Part shown: positions 10,788-24,800 of the stretch, piece by piece
How the letters are laid out: each line of letters begins with the position of its first letter
Position numbering within the stretch: the first letter of the stretch is position 1
Source of the DNA: Synchiropus splendidus
Taxonomy: Eukaryota > Chordata > Actinopteri > Syngnathiformes > Callionymidae
Assembly: GCF_027744825.2 (NCBI RefSeq)
Contig: NC_071351.1
Coordinates: 12,163,501 to 12,227,500, forward strand
Length of the DNA stretch: 64,000 nt
Reading direction: 5' to 3'
Notes under the pieces: model-generated
What the model was told of the DNA's origin: nothing
What the model saw: only the letters and a program-made list of their open reading frames with translations
Database searches by the model: none
Made by a program: the position numbers and the translations under genes

Positions 10788-13700
10788 ATGGCTAGCAAAA
10801 GAAAGAAGACTACGCCATGTATGATCCCGAGCAAGCATGTTCGTGTATTGGAGGATACTGAGCAGGACTCAGCATTCCACTTCCAGAACAAGATATCTGC
10901 AGGGGGCAGACTCAGCCCCTTGGATCTGGAAGAGCCACAGAGAAAGGTGACTTTGGATGATGTCAACGAAGTCGTCGGCACATACACGTGCAAACCATGC
11001 AACTTTAAAACGCATGACCTTAATTTATTCCTGGATCATGTATACAGTGGACACCCAGAGTTTCGCTCAAACCCCGGCTTCCTCTGTCTGACCTGTGAGT
11101 TTTCAGCACCTAAATTTGAAGGCCTGGCCCTGCATAATGCCAGAGTTCACCCCACCGTGTTAAACACCACTCTGCAGCTGAGGAAGAAGGAAAGGGGGGT
11201 CGTGGTGGAGCAGAGTCTGGTTTCAGGGCTTGATCCCGGAAAGGATAACGAAATTTCCATCACAAAAACTCCAATCATGAGGATGCTGAAGTGCAAATCG
11301 GAACCCAAAAGGATCGTAGTTTCACACTCTTCTTCTGAGGACACATCTTTCGACCCAAATCCAGTATCTGCTCCCAAAGAGCCTGTGGTGGCAGCGGTCA
11401 CTCACGTTTCAACAATTATCCCCAACGGGACAACCAAGGTCTCTTTGCCCTCAGCTATCCAGATTGTCAACGGCTCTGGAGCACTACCCTTGCTCAAGAC
11501 CCCCATTACACAGGTTGGTAGTTAGAATGGGTAGCATGACAACAGATTTCCTTGTGTATCTCATCTGAACATGCTTTCTCCCCACACGAAGGTGGTGTCA
11601 GTGGTTCAGAACAGAAACCATCAGTCATCTCCCAACACCTCATCAACTAACGGTGTCTCCTCTTCCTCCTCCTCCTCCTCCAAAAATCTGCCCAAGGTAA
11701 CAGGTTCTGTGTGTGACTTACCAATATAAACATATATTATCTCCCAACTCATTCCACCAAATGGAATTCAAGTTTCACAGCCTATTTTTAACCAAGCCAG
11801 GTTCTGCTGGTTTATTGTCGTGAGAGAGTCAAGTGGATTTTAGTAACCTGCACTCAGCTATCAGTACATGAATCAGCTTGTCCGCTGACTCGTGTTTATT
11901 ATGTGGAGCCCAGCCAAAAAGCAAAAGTATTGATATATTTCTTATTAGGTTGACTATTGCTGTTAATGAGTCATGCTGTCGAGTGAAACAGCCACTGACC
12001 GAATAGGAATGGTTTCTCACGAGTCCCCGTAATTTGGTTTGTTAACATGTCTTATTTATGATGATCCTTCCTGGACTGTTTCTCATTTTCTTTTTGCATC
12101 CAGGTGATGATCCCCTTGAGCAGCATCCCCACCTATAACGCCGCCATGGACTCATCATCTTTCCTGAAGACCTCTTTCAGCAAGTTCCCGTATCCAACTA
12201 AGGCGGAGCTTTGCTATCTGACAGTCGTCACTAAGTTCCCTGAGGAGCAAATCAAGATCTGGTTCACTGCCCAGAGACTCAAGCAAGGTATCAGTTGGTC
12301 CCCAGAAGAGATTGAGGAAGCACGGAGAAAAATGTTCAACACTATTATCCAGACGGCACCCAACGCCAACCAGAGTCACCACAGTCCGGCGCAACACACC
12401 ATCACCGTTCTTCCGGCCTCACTAGGAGTTAATGGAATTCCTCAGATCCTGCAGGGTTCTCTGCAAGGAGGAGTAATCGTCACGCAGCCAGTTGTGGCCA
12501 ATGGAATCCAGGTCAACAGTGCTCCTGTAGCATTAGCTGTCACACCAAAGCCTCAAGCGGCAGCCCGTCCAACAATGCAGGCTCGGCCTGCTGCCGCCAT
12601 GGTGGCAGACAAAGGTGCCAACACGGTGGTGGGAACTGTAGGCAGCATCACGGGGAGCATAACAAGCAGCAGCAAAAGTGGAGGAGGGGGCAGCAGTAGC
12701 GTTGGCAATTCCAGCCGAGCAAGTAGCAGCAATACCAAGACGAGTGGGGTCAATGGGAAATCTAACAGTGCACATATCAGCAAACCTGCTAAGGTCGCAG
12801 CAGACGCGGACAAATTACCTAAGGAGACCAAAAAGACGCCAGACGGTAAATCTGTTAACGTGAAGAGTAAACCAGGAAATAAGGAACAAACTAGCAAAGA
12901 ACAACCGAGCAATGAACAAAATGTTAGTAGCAGCAAAAGTGAGGCGGCCGTTACAGAGGATGGGGAACTCACAACAAGAGACTCCCTGAACCCTAAAAGT
13001 GAGAATGCCTCCTCTCCTGCCTCCAAATCGGCATCATCCTCACCTGCAGCCTCAACTCTCTGTGACACCAGTTTCTCCAGAGGAAAAAAATCTCAGGTGC
13101 AGCTCGGTGCTCTCAAAGGAAGTTTTGAAAAAAATCAGTTCCCTGACCAGGAGGAGGTGGACCGTCTCATTGGCCTGACTGGACTCACGGTACGAGAGGT
13201 ACGCAAGTGGTTCAGTGACCGGCGATACCACTATCGGAACCTCAAAAGTTCCAAATCCAGCACCGGGGGAGCGGGCAAGTCCGCGACAGAAGGGCGCGCA
13301 GGAACACCTGGAAGCTGCGCAGACGGCAGCGACAGTCCAATGGATCTGTCAGAGGGCAGCAATTCTGGTGCAAAGACGCCTCAGCGAAGTCCTTCGTCAC
13401 AAAGTCCAGCCGCCTCACACACACCCACGTCTCCCACCACTCCCTCCAGACGACATCCCAGAGCAGAATCCCCTGACTTTACAGCAATACGCTACAAGGA
13501 GAGGGAACACCAGCAGGTACTTGTGGGGAAATAATTATACATTAGCCATGTATGAATCTGTTTAACCGCCATGTAATACACTGCAGTCAAGAATCCAGAC
13601 AGGTGTGTCAGTATGAAAAGCGCATGACATAGTTTATCTCCCCAAAGTTTAAACCTAATGTTTTTTATGAGTTGTTTACTCAGTGTAACAGTCATGAGCA

Positions 13701-15756
13701 AGTAGTGCCTGAAACACTTGTATGACTGCAACAATAACGTTTAATGGAGACAGTTTAACACCTAAAACACGATAGGAAGGCCACCGCAGAAAAACCAGCT
13801 GAACCTTTTAATGCTGACACAACAGAGGAAGTTTCATTGCCGAAAGAGATCAGATCTGTGTCTCTCACAAAAGCTAAGTTTAGAAGTACATAACTCTATT
13901 GTATTGCCAAGGTCCTGTTGAATTGGTGTGTTTAATAAGCTTTGGCCATCCTCTCCTTTCTACAGATAATAGCACTCGAGACCAGCTTTGCCCAAGACCC
14001 GGACCCATCAGAAGAAGAAGTGGAGAGATTGCGCTTAGAGACCAAGATGACACGGAGGAACATCCATGGCTGGTTCGCCGACAAGAAAAAGAAGCTGGCG
14101 GCGGAGAAAAAGAGAGAGGAGCTGGAGCAAGAGTTGAGGGACGAGGAGACGGACAATGATGGAGAAGAGTCTCATAAAGACGACTCTCTGGAAAGTCTCA
14201 AAGTCAATCCAATTAAAATTAACCTGAAGATGCTAAAGGTGACAGAAGCAAACGGTAAAGAGGAAAGCTTAGAGGGTACCGCCGTGTCAGGTCATTCCAG
14301 CATGCCCTCGAAAACACCCTCCACTGTCACTGACAGACCCACCCACTCCCCAAAACTCACCACTGGCCGCGGGAAGAAAACCGCAGAACAACTACACACA
14401 CTCAAACTGGTTTTCGCAAGGACCCACTGGCCTACTGCGACTCAGTATGAAGAGATGCTCTCGGCCACCGGACTGCCCAGAGCTGATGTGGTGCGTTGGT
14501 TCGGTGACTCGCGCTACATGCAGAAGAATGGGAACTTGAAGTGGCTGGAGACGTATCAGAACCTAGTGCTGGAGGAGGACCGGAAGAAAGAGAGCTCGCA
14601 GTTTGTGGAGGTCAAAGAGGACAGCATCAACCCTAACTCGAAAGTAAGAATCACATTGCTGACAGAAAATATTTTTAAGCCATAGTTATTTTCACTCTTT
14701 AATCTTTTAGATGTCTGCAGAATCAAGCAGACATCCAAAACTCCTCACTTGAGTTGCAAATTATTTAGACGTCCTCATCTCATCAGCATGTTCCCTGGCT
14801 CCCCAGGACCTGTTTGTTTCTTCTTGTCACAACTGCTTCCTTGTGAGGGTGCTTTGTTCTGTGAGCACTTTCATAAAACAGATTGACTTCTTTTTGTTTC
14901 CATACTTGGTGACAAAGTGATTTGACTTCACCTGCTGTTGAAGTCTCCAAAGACATAAGCAAGGCTTCTAATCTAAAACTACGCATTTTAAAGTCAACAA
15001 TAATGAGAACTTATACTTAATACTTGAGTAATATAATAGATAACAAAGTTGTAATATTAAAAAAGGGGAATTATATCCATCATTTCCTTCCTTTCCTCGT
15101 GGTGTTCATTCAAGGATCTAAGAAAAAAAAAATCCAGTTCAGAATGTATACCTCCTAAACTGTGTTGAAAAGGAAATAGTTATAAATACTATATTCCTCA
15201 ATAATAGTTGCTACAATTATATTTATGTACTACTTTACAATGATACAAAAACTTCATCCTCAAAACAAAATCTTTACAACAATAAAGTATGAAACTTAAT
15301 ATGAATTATGCAGCAAATCTTTTCACTCATACTCAAAATGAAAATGATCAGAGGGAACCATTATTTCATAAAGCCATCTATTTTCATTATTCCATGTGTT
15401 TTGCTCTGTTTGTATTGGATGGAAAGAAATTCATCAAGTTGCCAGTTTATTTCAGCCGAATGAAGACAATATTTAGTACTGTATTTCTTATTACGTTACT
15501 GGTTAAATGACATGGATGTTTTCTCCAACAGAAGGAGCCGACTGAGGTCGCCGTTTGTGGTTCGACTAAAGAACTGGTGCAGGACTGGCTGTCTAGCAAG
15601 ATGTGCGTGCCCAAAAGCGAAACCTCACAGACAGAGAGAAAAACAGAGGAACCACAGAGTCTGGCACCAAGGACGGACACAGGAGAGGACGTCAAGATGG
15701 AGGAGTTGGCGTGTGGCGTCGCAGAAGCTTCAGAGGTGGAGTCTGAAGCTCACTAA
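10788..15756 (+). CDS. zhx3: Zinc fingers and homeoboxes protein 3 (ZHX3)
   Basis: Nuclear transcriptional repressor of the ZHX family, which dimerises and binds NF-YA. Coding exons: 10788-11513 (exon from 10661), 11592-11696, 12104-13516, 13966-14643 and 15532-15756; all junctions keep frame, giving about 1048 residues against 956 in human. Start is in a good context (CACCATGG) and begins MASKRK as in human ZHX3. C2H2 fingers: Cys68, Cys71, His84, His89 and Cys100, Cys103, His116, His121. Homeodomain 1 is at about 293-350 (KIWFTAQRLKQGISWSPEEI, ZHX3-type), 2 at about 606-660 (VRKWFSDRRYHYRNL), 3 at about 745-800 (IHGWFADKKKK), 4 at about 884-943 (VVRWFGDSRY). The fifth is only a remnant (ELVQDWLSSKM, about 988-998). 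A Ser/Lys-rich low-complexity insert lies between homeodomains 1 and 2. Four introns in the coding region are unusual for this family. Confidence 0.95.
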
Positions 15757-17360
15757 AAAGGTACCAGCCCTGTTTTGACTGCCGTGTTAATCTGGGTCAA
15801 TAATGTTTCAAGTCAGTTTCTTCAGGCTTTTTACACCAGGCCAGGCTGGTTGAACTCATAGTTCCAGTCCCTTAGTCCCATGCAAATAGGTGATGCTTCC
15901 ACAGCATAATAATAGTAATAATTAGAAGAAGAAACTTCAAGAATTGTTTTGTTTGAGCTAAATAAAACAATTCAAACCGATTCAATATTGCTAAGGCTAT
16001 ATCCTTCATCTTATTCTACTTTGAAGGTATTTATAATTTAAGCACATTATGTTGCCACATTTGTTTCATCAATGAAACAAATTGTTTTAAAGCAGTAATA
16101 GTCTGAAAAACCACCGGCAAAATAGTTAGCATAGCAGCGTCTCAATTAAAACAAACTAGTAGCAAGACAAAACCTTTTCAGCTGCCGTCTTACTTTTCCA
16201 TCATCATTTTGATTTATTAAAACGGTACTCACTGTTTGAAGGTGTGAAACTTGTCTTTTTGAAGCTCTTCGGACTACATTAGCCAAATGTATAAAACATT
16301 AAATTACGATAATAAACTTCTTCACGTGTGTTTCATGGATGTCAGTCTCCGTAGTGACTCATTACTGCCACGCAGGTTACAGTGAGAATTGCACTTTTCC
16401 TGAACGCTAATAATTGGATAAAGAAAGACAACAAACTCATTTTAAATTAAAAATACAGCACACAGCAACAGAGTCAGAGATGCGGGACATTGAGCTATGG
16501 TGTGTCAGTATTGTGACTTACGTTCACCTGTCAGATTGGCATCACTTTTTAGTGCCTGAAGTCATCAACTTGTGATGTATTGAGGCTGAAAGTGGCTTTC
16601 AGAACTGAAAGATTTGAGGAACGGTGGCCTGGTTTTGTTGTTAAATTTCTTTTCATCTTCCACAGGCACATCGACCGCGGAGATCTTCGGCACCGCTGGT
16701 CTTTTGTTTCCCATAGCCTGTGGAGAGGACGACAGCTTTTCTGGTAACACAATCACTGGATGCAAATGAGCCTTCAAAGCTGTTGTTGAAGAATCCCCCC
16801 CCCCTTTTCCCCACCTCCCTGACTCGGCTGTCATGTGACACTCGGCCAGATGACCTCCCCCGCTCTGATTACCTCCTCCTGGCGCTTGCACCTCGTCAAT
16901 AATGTCACTTTCCAGCAGGGCCGACGCCACAGCGGACCAATGTAAAAAAGAAAAAAAAAGCTGCTGTGGCCTTACAAATAAAAATTCCTCCCTCATGCAC
17001 TCACACTTTGGATTCACGCTTGCAGATCGGCATTGAACATTTCCCCTTTGCTGCTACTAGGATTTTTTTAGACGCCATTTCTACTGGTTTTGTATTTCTT
17101 CTTACCGCTGTAAAGTCTGGGTCCAGGAAGATGAAACAGAACCATGTTTGTGTTGTAGCAACGAAAGCGCCGTCTTCACATCAACAAACGGTTGTTTATA
17201 AAGGAACTTTGCTACAAAAAAAAAAAAAAAAGCTTTGATCAAAGTTGCAGAGTTGTTTCATTTCTACTGAGATTTGCTGAATAAAAGAATGTAATTACTG
17301 TACGACAGCAAGTTCTTGTCTTACTTGTATTGATGTTAATAAAATTGTAATGCTGTTAAC
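15757..17360 (+). other. zhx3: ZHX3 3' UTR (inferred)
   Basis: No coding exon seen after the ZHX3 stop. Several AATAAA signals occur on the plus strand; the last good ones are at 17280-17285 and 17338-17343, placing the 3' end near 17360. Earlier polyadenylation is possible. Confidence 0.4.
17338..17343 (+). terminator. Candidate ZHX3 poly(A) signal
   Basis: AATAAA in GTTAATAAAATTG. It lies about 150 bp from the facing PLCG1 signal, so the two transcripts end tail to tail. Confidence 0.35.
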
Positions 17361-17491
17361 AGCACAGTATATCGAGTTAATAACGCCTGAGGAGGCCGCA
17401 CAAGTTTTGTAACTCGGCGAGAAAAGAGGCTTGTTTGGTGTCTTCAGATTTAGCAAGGAAGGAACAGACCCAAAAGATACGTAGTAAGTAT

Positions 17492-17497
17492 TTTATT
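17492..17497 (-). terminator. Candidate PLCG1 poly(A) signal
   Basis: TTTATT on the plus strand, AATAAA on the minus strand, about 1.37 kb downstream of the PLCG1 stop. The sequence between them (17500-18860) has no exon and is taken as 3' UTR. Confidence 0.35.
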
Positions 17498-18863
17498 CAC
17501 TTTTCAGACTTGAATATGTTTCTTATGAAAGGCAAAATTAAAATGAGATCTTCAGAGTTTAGGCACATTACAGAAAGACTTTGGACATGACACGGTCAGA
17601 GATGAAGGCCCTGCACACCCACTCTGCTTTGATATCCCAGTGATTGGACCTTTTGACGGGTTGTTGGGATTTTTTTCTTCCCGAAACAACAGTCCTGAGC
17701 CAAAGGTGATCACGGAGGCCGGACCAGAACAAAAGCGTGAGTGTGCAGTCGCTGTGCAGAGAACCATGATGTGTTTACAGACGGAGGCACGAAGACGTGA
17801 GCGAGCAGTGATGTCGTAACCACGAGAGAAAAAAAAAAAGGATTAAAAATCAGGCATCAAATGGAGAGTCTGACGCGTCCCCTCTTCACGGCGTATGGCT
17901 TAGTCTCAGTGCGACACACTGAGGGGGAATACTGAGTGGAAACGGCGCACAAAATACGAGAACGCAATAATTTAACGTCATCCCAGGTGCCGACCTCTGC
18001 TTCTTATTTTCAGACCGGTTTGTTCAGGGAAGAATCACAACATCAGCAACTCTCCTACTTTGGGTAAATGCAGTGCAACTTAAAATGACCGATTAAAAAA
18101 TACACTTATATCATTGTTCATTACGTAAATATGGCAAAACATAATCCCCAACTAATAATGTGACAGAAACAAACGTCGAAATATTTATGGCAAATTTAAC
18201 GGCGAAAAAGCCTGAAAAGTTGTTGACTAATATACAAAACGCTCTGTGTCAATGACGACGCTTTTGTGGAATCTGAGCAACAGAATTAGACGATGACAAA
18301 CTGCTTCTTCACCGTGTGGACGTCACGACGACGGTGAAAAAGAGGGTTGGCTTTTGAGAACACAGATGGAATGATGTGCAGGAATGCAGTTCAAATGTAA
18401 GTGAGTGGAAGCCAGGGCTTCACCTGACAAGAGACCCTAAGAACAGCTGCGTGTTAAACACATAAAAATGGCAAAAGATTTAAATAATAATAATAATTAA
18501 AAAGGTGGAGCTCTTTGAGAGCGGGTTGGCTGCTGCTCCTCTAACAACAGCAGGAATAAATATCGTTCAGAGCGAGGAGAACCAGCTCGGTTTTCCTTCT
18601 CTTGGGAATGTCAGTTTCCACTTCCGGTGGGCATCCAGTCGGCGTCCTCCAATATTTCCTTGCTCTCCTTCAGGCGGCGGTGGGAACAAGCGGGGAGACA
18701 GAAACAGGGCGGTTGAAGGGAGAAGGGGGGGGTGCCTGAAATGTAGGCCTAAGCGGTGGTGGGCGTTTCCATGGAAACAGTTTTCACAGCAGTCAGTGAC
18801 ATCATCAGTACGGGGAGAGGCGACTGAGTGGTGGGGGCGCGGGCCATGGTGAGTTGATTTGGC

Positions 18864-21800
18864 TTAGACTCGGTTCTCTCCGCCCACACGGGTCCTCCGC
18901 ATGATCCTGGAGGAGAGACAAACAGAACCATGTGTCTGGACCGCTCGACGGGCAACTGAGTCAGAGCGGAGGAGCCAAATTCGAGGCATTTTTCACCACA
19001 TGACAAAAACAGAAATTTCTGAGACACATTATTTTTTGAACGAAACATATTTTTTTTAAAAACGAAAACATGCTTGACTGACGTGTCACTTCAGAAGCAA
19101 CTCTAACTGGTGACACTCACCTTCTGCTCTGCTGCTCCAGTTGGTCTAACAGCGCCTCCTGTGGCACTCTGAAGTCATCGAGGGGCGACTGGTAGCGGGA
19201 GTCGAAGGAGCTGTCGCTGCCTCTGTAGGCCAGGGCCTGAGCGGGCGACTGGGGCAGTGGAGACATGCTGGACGACATGGACGCCACTAAATTCAAATCC
19301 CCCAAACGCTCCCGTCCGACCTGAGCTGAGGCGGACAGCGATGCAGCCGCAACGGGACTCAGAACTTCTCCGTTTTCAGCCTGACAACATGAACAGTTCA
19401 TAAACACACATTCACTCGTCATCTGGTGTGAGAGTCGTACCCGTCCTCGGATGATGTCCATGTGCACCAGCAGCGATGCCAACTCAAGGCTCTCATTGTA
19501 GCTGTTCTTCAGCGGGACAGAGCGAAAACCTGCACACAGAACCCGTCAGAGTCTGGCACTCCAAACACACCACAACGGGACGTACCGGTCTTCAGGCTGT
19601 GGATGGGGAATGTAGCCTGAGCCAGGAAGTTTTGGTCACTGAACATGTCGATCTCATAGACCACGAAGCGCAGGAAGGCGAAGGCAGAGTTGTACACGGT
19701 GAACTGGAAAGACTTCCGCGGCCAGGTGGGGTTCAGGCCGTTGTCAGCTGGAAGACAGGAAGTCACTTTCACCACTTTCTTTTTGTGAAAACAGCCACAA
19801 ATCAGTGGGCTATAAAACCGAGCCCCACCAAGCCGCTCTCCAGGACATATTCAAAGCTAATATTTGGAAAGTACGTTCGACTGCCAAGACTATAAAAAGC
19901 AAAAATCTCCTGCTGGTACCTTCCGAGTCCGTTTTTTGCTTGACGCTGTCATATTCCGCACCACACACCTCGATCTCTATCAGAGGACAGACAATGCCGC
20001 GCCCATGTTTGGGAAGGTGTCTGGCTCCTAATACCTGTGCAGAGAGAACAGGAATCAACACAACAGTCCCCGGACATGACCAGAGAATCTCACCTCTATG
20101 TTCAGCGTGACTTGCTCCAGGCCGCGCAACGTGTGACGGTCAAAGGGGTCAAAGTAATCGTCTCTCATGATGGGGGGCTGGAGGACGTACCCACTTTTCC
20201 CGTTGAGCATGAACAAGGCCTGGTTCATCTGCATGGGTTTGTCTGACCACAACAGAGGACAGGCGGAGACCGCATGAGCACCAACACCTTAAATCTGACG
20301 CATCATTTTAGGAGGAATCACACACCTGCTGTCTGGAAGTTAAGAGCCACCAGCTGTGAGCCGCAGAGCCACATGGGCAGAGGGTCGTAGTTGGAAGAGT
20401 CCAGTCTCTGACCCCTCGGGTAGATCCTGGACAGCTGCAACCGATTGTACTGAAGGAACCGCTTCCCCTTGATTTTATTCACATACTTCTCTGCTTTGGT
20501 CTCGGGGAAGGACGACATGTCACGGAAACAGGCTCGTTCTGTTCCGATCTCTGAAGGAAACGCACGAAACGGAGGTCAGTGTCCACCCATGAGCAGGGCA
20601 GCTGGCTATATAGAGTCTTACTGTCTTCATCAAAAGGCACAGGCCGACAGTAGATGACCAAGTCTGATAATTCCAGTGCAATCTTCTTCCTTCTCTCCAT
20701 CATCTTTCCCTCCTCCAGCTGGAGACATAACAGTACAGTAACATCCCTTCAGTGTGTCTTCTTGCAGCTCCACACTTTACATTTAGTCACGCTACACAGA
20801 CAGAATGTGCCTGAGAAACAAAAACATTCTGATGCCAGCAAACCTTTGCTTCTGAAGTCACGGTGACCTCCCGAATCTTCATCACCCATTCATTGAGCTC
20901 TTCCTGTGTGCTGGCAGCCACCTCCAGAACCGGGCCGTTCCTCATGGCCGCAGTTGGCACCATGGAGAAGACGTGAGGCCTGCTGCCCTTCCCATCAGGG
21001 CGCACAACTGCACAGAAATCAGACCAGATTGTTGATAAAAATGAATGAAGTCAAAACTAATTTAGACCAACAAGCAGCTCATGTCTCAGGAAACATGCCT
21101 GAGAACCTTCAAGTAAGGAGCATGTGGTGCCAATGAATTCCTTTTCTGCAATTCAGGGGTCAAGGCAATCCTTCATCTCTTATCTTCCTAACTCTTCCGT
21201 ATCGCCATAATTTAAGAGTCAAGAAAAATGTTGAGTGTGAATGTTGAATGTCGAATTGACCACTAGATGGCGACAAAGCCCGCCATCTTGTGGCGAGACT
21301 CTCACCATCAGGAGGACTAAATAATCCATTTACTTTCTGGTGATCACATACTTTGCACAAAAGGAGGAGATAAGCGTGATTGCTCACCTATATGACAGGA
21401 AGAAACATCCACGATTCCCCTGAGCAGATCTCCCAGTGGACTGTTCTCCGTCATTTCCTGTGTAAAATAGAAGACGGTTTAGGGAACAAGATAGTCAGCA
21501 CAGGATCTTTTCTGGTTGGATGCTCACAGGTCGGTCCGGCTCTGCGGCAGACGGACTGATCTCCTCCACGTAGTTGGCGGGAAACCACTGCTGTTTCTTT
21601 CCTCCACAGTCTCCCTTCCACCTGATCGGCCACAATCCATTAACGCTCTGAAACGTAGCTTGGTCGAACGCTAGCTCACTCACCACCCTCCTTCCTGTTT
21701 GTCCACATTTGAGATGATGGCGTTTTTGACGAACGACAGCTCATCGTCCCTCTGGGCCTTGTACTCGTACATGGCTCTCACGGTACACTGAAGCCATCAT

Positions 21801-24800
21801 GATATGTTAAACCAAACAGAGCTCAGTCACCGGCCTCACTTCTGCATTCTTACCTTAATTGTCGGCATTTGATTGGCCTCCACGTAGAAGCCAGGGTTTC
21901 GGCCCTCGTACAGGGACCCGTAGTCAGGCTCCTATAAGGGTGACAGAATAGATCAAGCACTTCTCTCAGTCTTCAGTGACCGTCGTCACTCACAGCAGTG
22001 CCGATCTTCTCCAGTGTGTCCTCGTTGATGGGATAGCGAAGCTTCATCTTCCGGTACAGCGGGTGCTTCTCGTAGTAACTGATGAGATCCACGAGACTGT
22101 CGAACTCCGAGGTGCCCAGCACCACAGTCTGACCCTCCTGCTGCACACGGCAGTGCTTGATCTTCCCCTCCGCCCTGTCATCAAAACAGATTAGAAACAG
22201 GAAGAGATATGGTTTCATTTCATCCTGGTAGTTGAGAAAATCTGCCACTGTGACGTCACCTGAAGGAAATGGCAAAGGAGTTGGACTCCGCCCTCTTCCT
22301 GACAAGGAAAGCTCCATCACGAGGAACCCTCATCAGCATGTTCTCTGCTTGGATCCGTGAGAGGGTGGCATGGTACCACCTAAAAGGAACAAAATGCTGT
22401 TAATGCTTTGACAAAATTTGCCAGGACATAGTAAGAAGCAAGTCTCACTCTTTGCTTTCGTGCGCATTGGTCTGCGGTACGGGCTCAGTCAGTTTCATCT
22501 CAAATTCGTTACAGCGAAGCGCCACCTGCTGGTAGTGGTTGATGAGGGCGAAGAGTGTGTCGAACACCAGGTTGTCAGTCAAGAAGAATTTGGGGCTGCC
22601 GGCCTCTTGTCTGGAATGGATGCGGCAGTGCTGGACTCGTCCTGAACGCCTGCAGGAAAGTTGTCAGCTGCCGCTCAATTTTATGTCAGACTTTGAATTA
22701 CAGACAAATCGGAGTTCGAACAAAAAATTCTAGATTTTTTTGCTTCAGATTTTGAACGAAAATCCAGAACTCGAACGCCCCCGCAAAAAAGCCGGAAAAA
22801 CAATAACGGGTGTGGACCGATCTGACCCACGACGCGCTTTGTTATTGTGTATAGCGCAGCCTCTGTATGCAGACGTGTCCCGTTAGCTACATTTACTGAC
22901 TGTTTTTTCTTCATATTGAGGTGTAAAACCTTTCCTGTCTCCGCACTGGACCGTGGTAGAGTGTCACAGGGGAGGTGCTCGCTCTCGACACTCCAGGGTT
23001 TGATGTCCTGTTGTCGGCTGGAGCTGGGACAGAGATGAGGCGAGTCTGGGACAGAGCGTTACTTGGTTTATGACTTTGTCACAGCCAAACTGCACAGAAG
23101 CGCACATTCAGAGCTGGACACGCACCGGGCACCTCTTCACTTCTGGAGAGACGTCACTCACTCCGCAACCCCTCCCACATGCAGCGGCCACACACATAGA
23201 GGAACAGCGCACCTGCAGCAGACACTCGACATTCACTCCTACAAAAGCCCGTTTTAAGGATTGGAACGCATCGTTTCTTTTTCCATTAATTGTAATGGGA
23301 AAAATCGATTTAGATTTTGAGCGATTCTCTTCTCAAACGGCCGTCTGGAACGGATTGTGGTCTAGAACCGAAGTACTACTGTGCTATAATCATTACTCAG
23401 TATTACATTTGGTCACAAGTGAAGGAGAGTTCAATTAGATTTTACTTTTGTAGAGTAAGTACAGTTACAAAAATATACATAATTCTCAGCCAAGCTACAC
23501 CCAGGAAACAAGTTAAAAGTCAAATACAGATCAATAATAAATAAAAATTAAAAAAAATGATGAATATGTCCAAGGACAACTTGAAAAGCAGGTTGAATGT
23601 ACAAGGATCAAACATACCAGAAAGACAGCGTGTAGTCCCCCACAAAGGTCTCACTCTCCCGCACCAAGAAGGACCCATCTGGGGCCCCTGTTTCAAGGCA
23701 GTACTCAGACAAGAGCCGTTCAGCGATCTGCCGCCCGTCCCGTCCAGCACCAAGCTTCCCGTGAAACCACTTCTCAGTCACGTGTTGGTCCATGCCATTG
23801 GACACCTACAGAGGAGCACTTAATTCATTCATATTGCCAGGTTTCATATTTATCAATCATAAATAATGACACAATATGATCCTAAATGAATATAAACAGC
23901 GTCACCGAATTTCAAAATTTAAACAAGTGTAGGAACTTGCTTTGACCAGTAGGGGACCTTCAAGGAACGTGTGTGTAAATGGGGTGAACTTCAGCCCTCA
24001 AAAACAGAAGTCTGTTCGAAAAAAGGAGCCCTCATACTGAGGAGATGCGAATGAACCTGAAGTTAAGGACTGAGAGAGACCACATGCTGGGTGTGCCATG
24101 ACGACAGATGTCAAGCTGGGATAGTTAAGGAGTGGCATAGTGCGACAAAGTCTGCGAGTTGGACAAGTGACCCTCCCATTTTTCCATATCTGAATCAATT
24201 ATCTTAACACCGCCGTCTTCCCGAAGAACAAATCGATTCAATCCTAGAAACGTTGAGTGAATAATTTCCTTCTCAATGTGATAAGTTTCTCTCAGCTGAG
24301 CGTATCAACTGTTCAAAACCAATGTGGTCTGAGGCACAGATGCACCATTACAGACAGCAAAACCTAATCGAAGGACCTTTTGGGCTTCAAGGACAGATGC
24401 GCTTTATTTCATATTAAAAAGGAAGACCATCAGAAAACAACTTTTATTCAAGGTATCTCATGTATTTATAGTCTGGACACAGAGGGGACTTACAGGTCAG
24501 CCAAACCCACCTCTCTGTGTTCCTCTTCATCATCGTTGCCCTGGTTACTGGAGGTCTCCTCTGAGTAGTAGATCTTAGTGCTGGTCAGGACAAAGAAATG
24601 AGGATACCACTCCTTTGGGGGAAGGATAGAGAGGAAATGATTAAATATTTAGAAGATCCATGTGCTGCACAGGAAGCAGCTCTCACAGTCAACACAAGTG
24701 GCAGTGATAAAGGAGCCTGAAAAGCAAATGTTTGATCTCAGCGAAACAAGGGTTTTTGTTGAGTGTACGCCGATGACTATCAGGGCAGGGGGTGGGGGGC

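Noticed and set aside
12553..13068. Minus-strand open frame of 171 residues, Leu-rich
   Set aside because: Antisense to the Ser/Lys-rich part of ZHX3 exon 4; no signature and fully explained by the coding strand.
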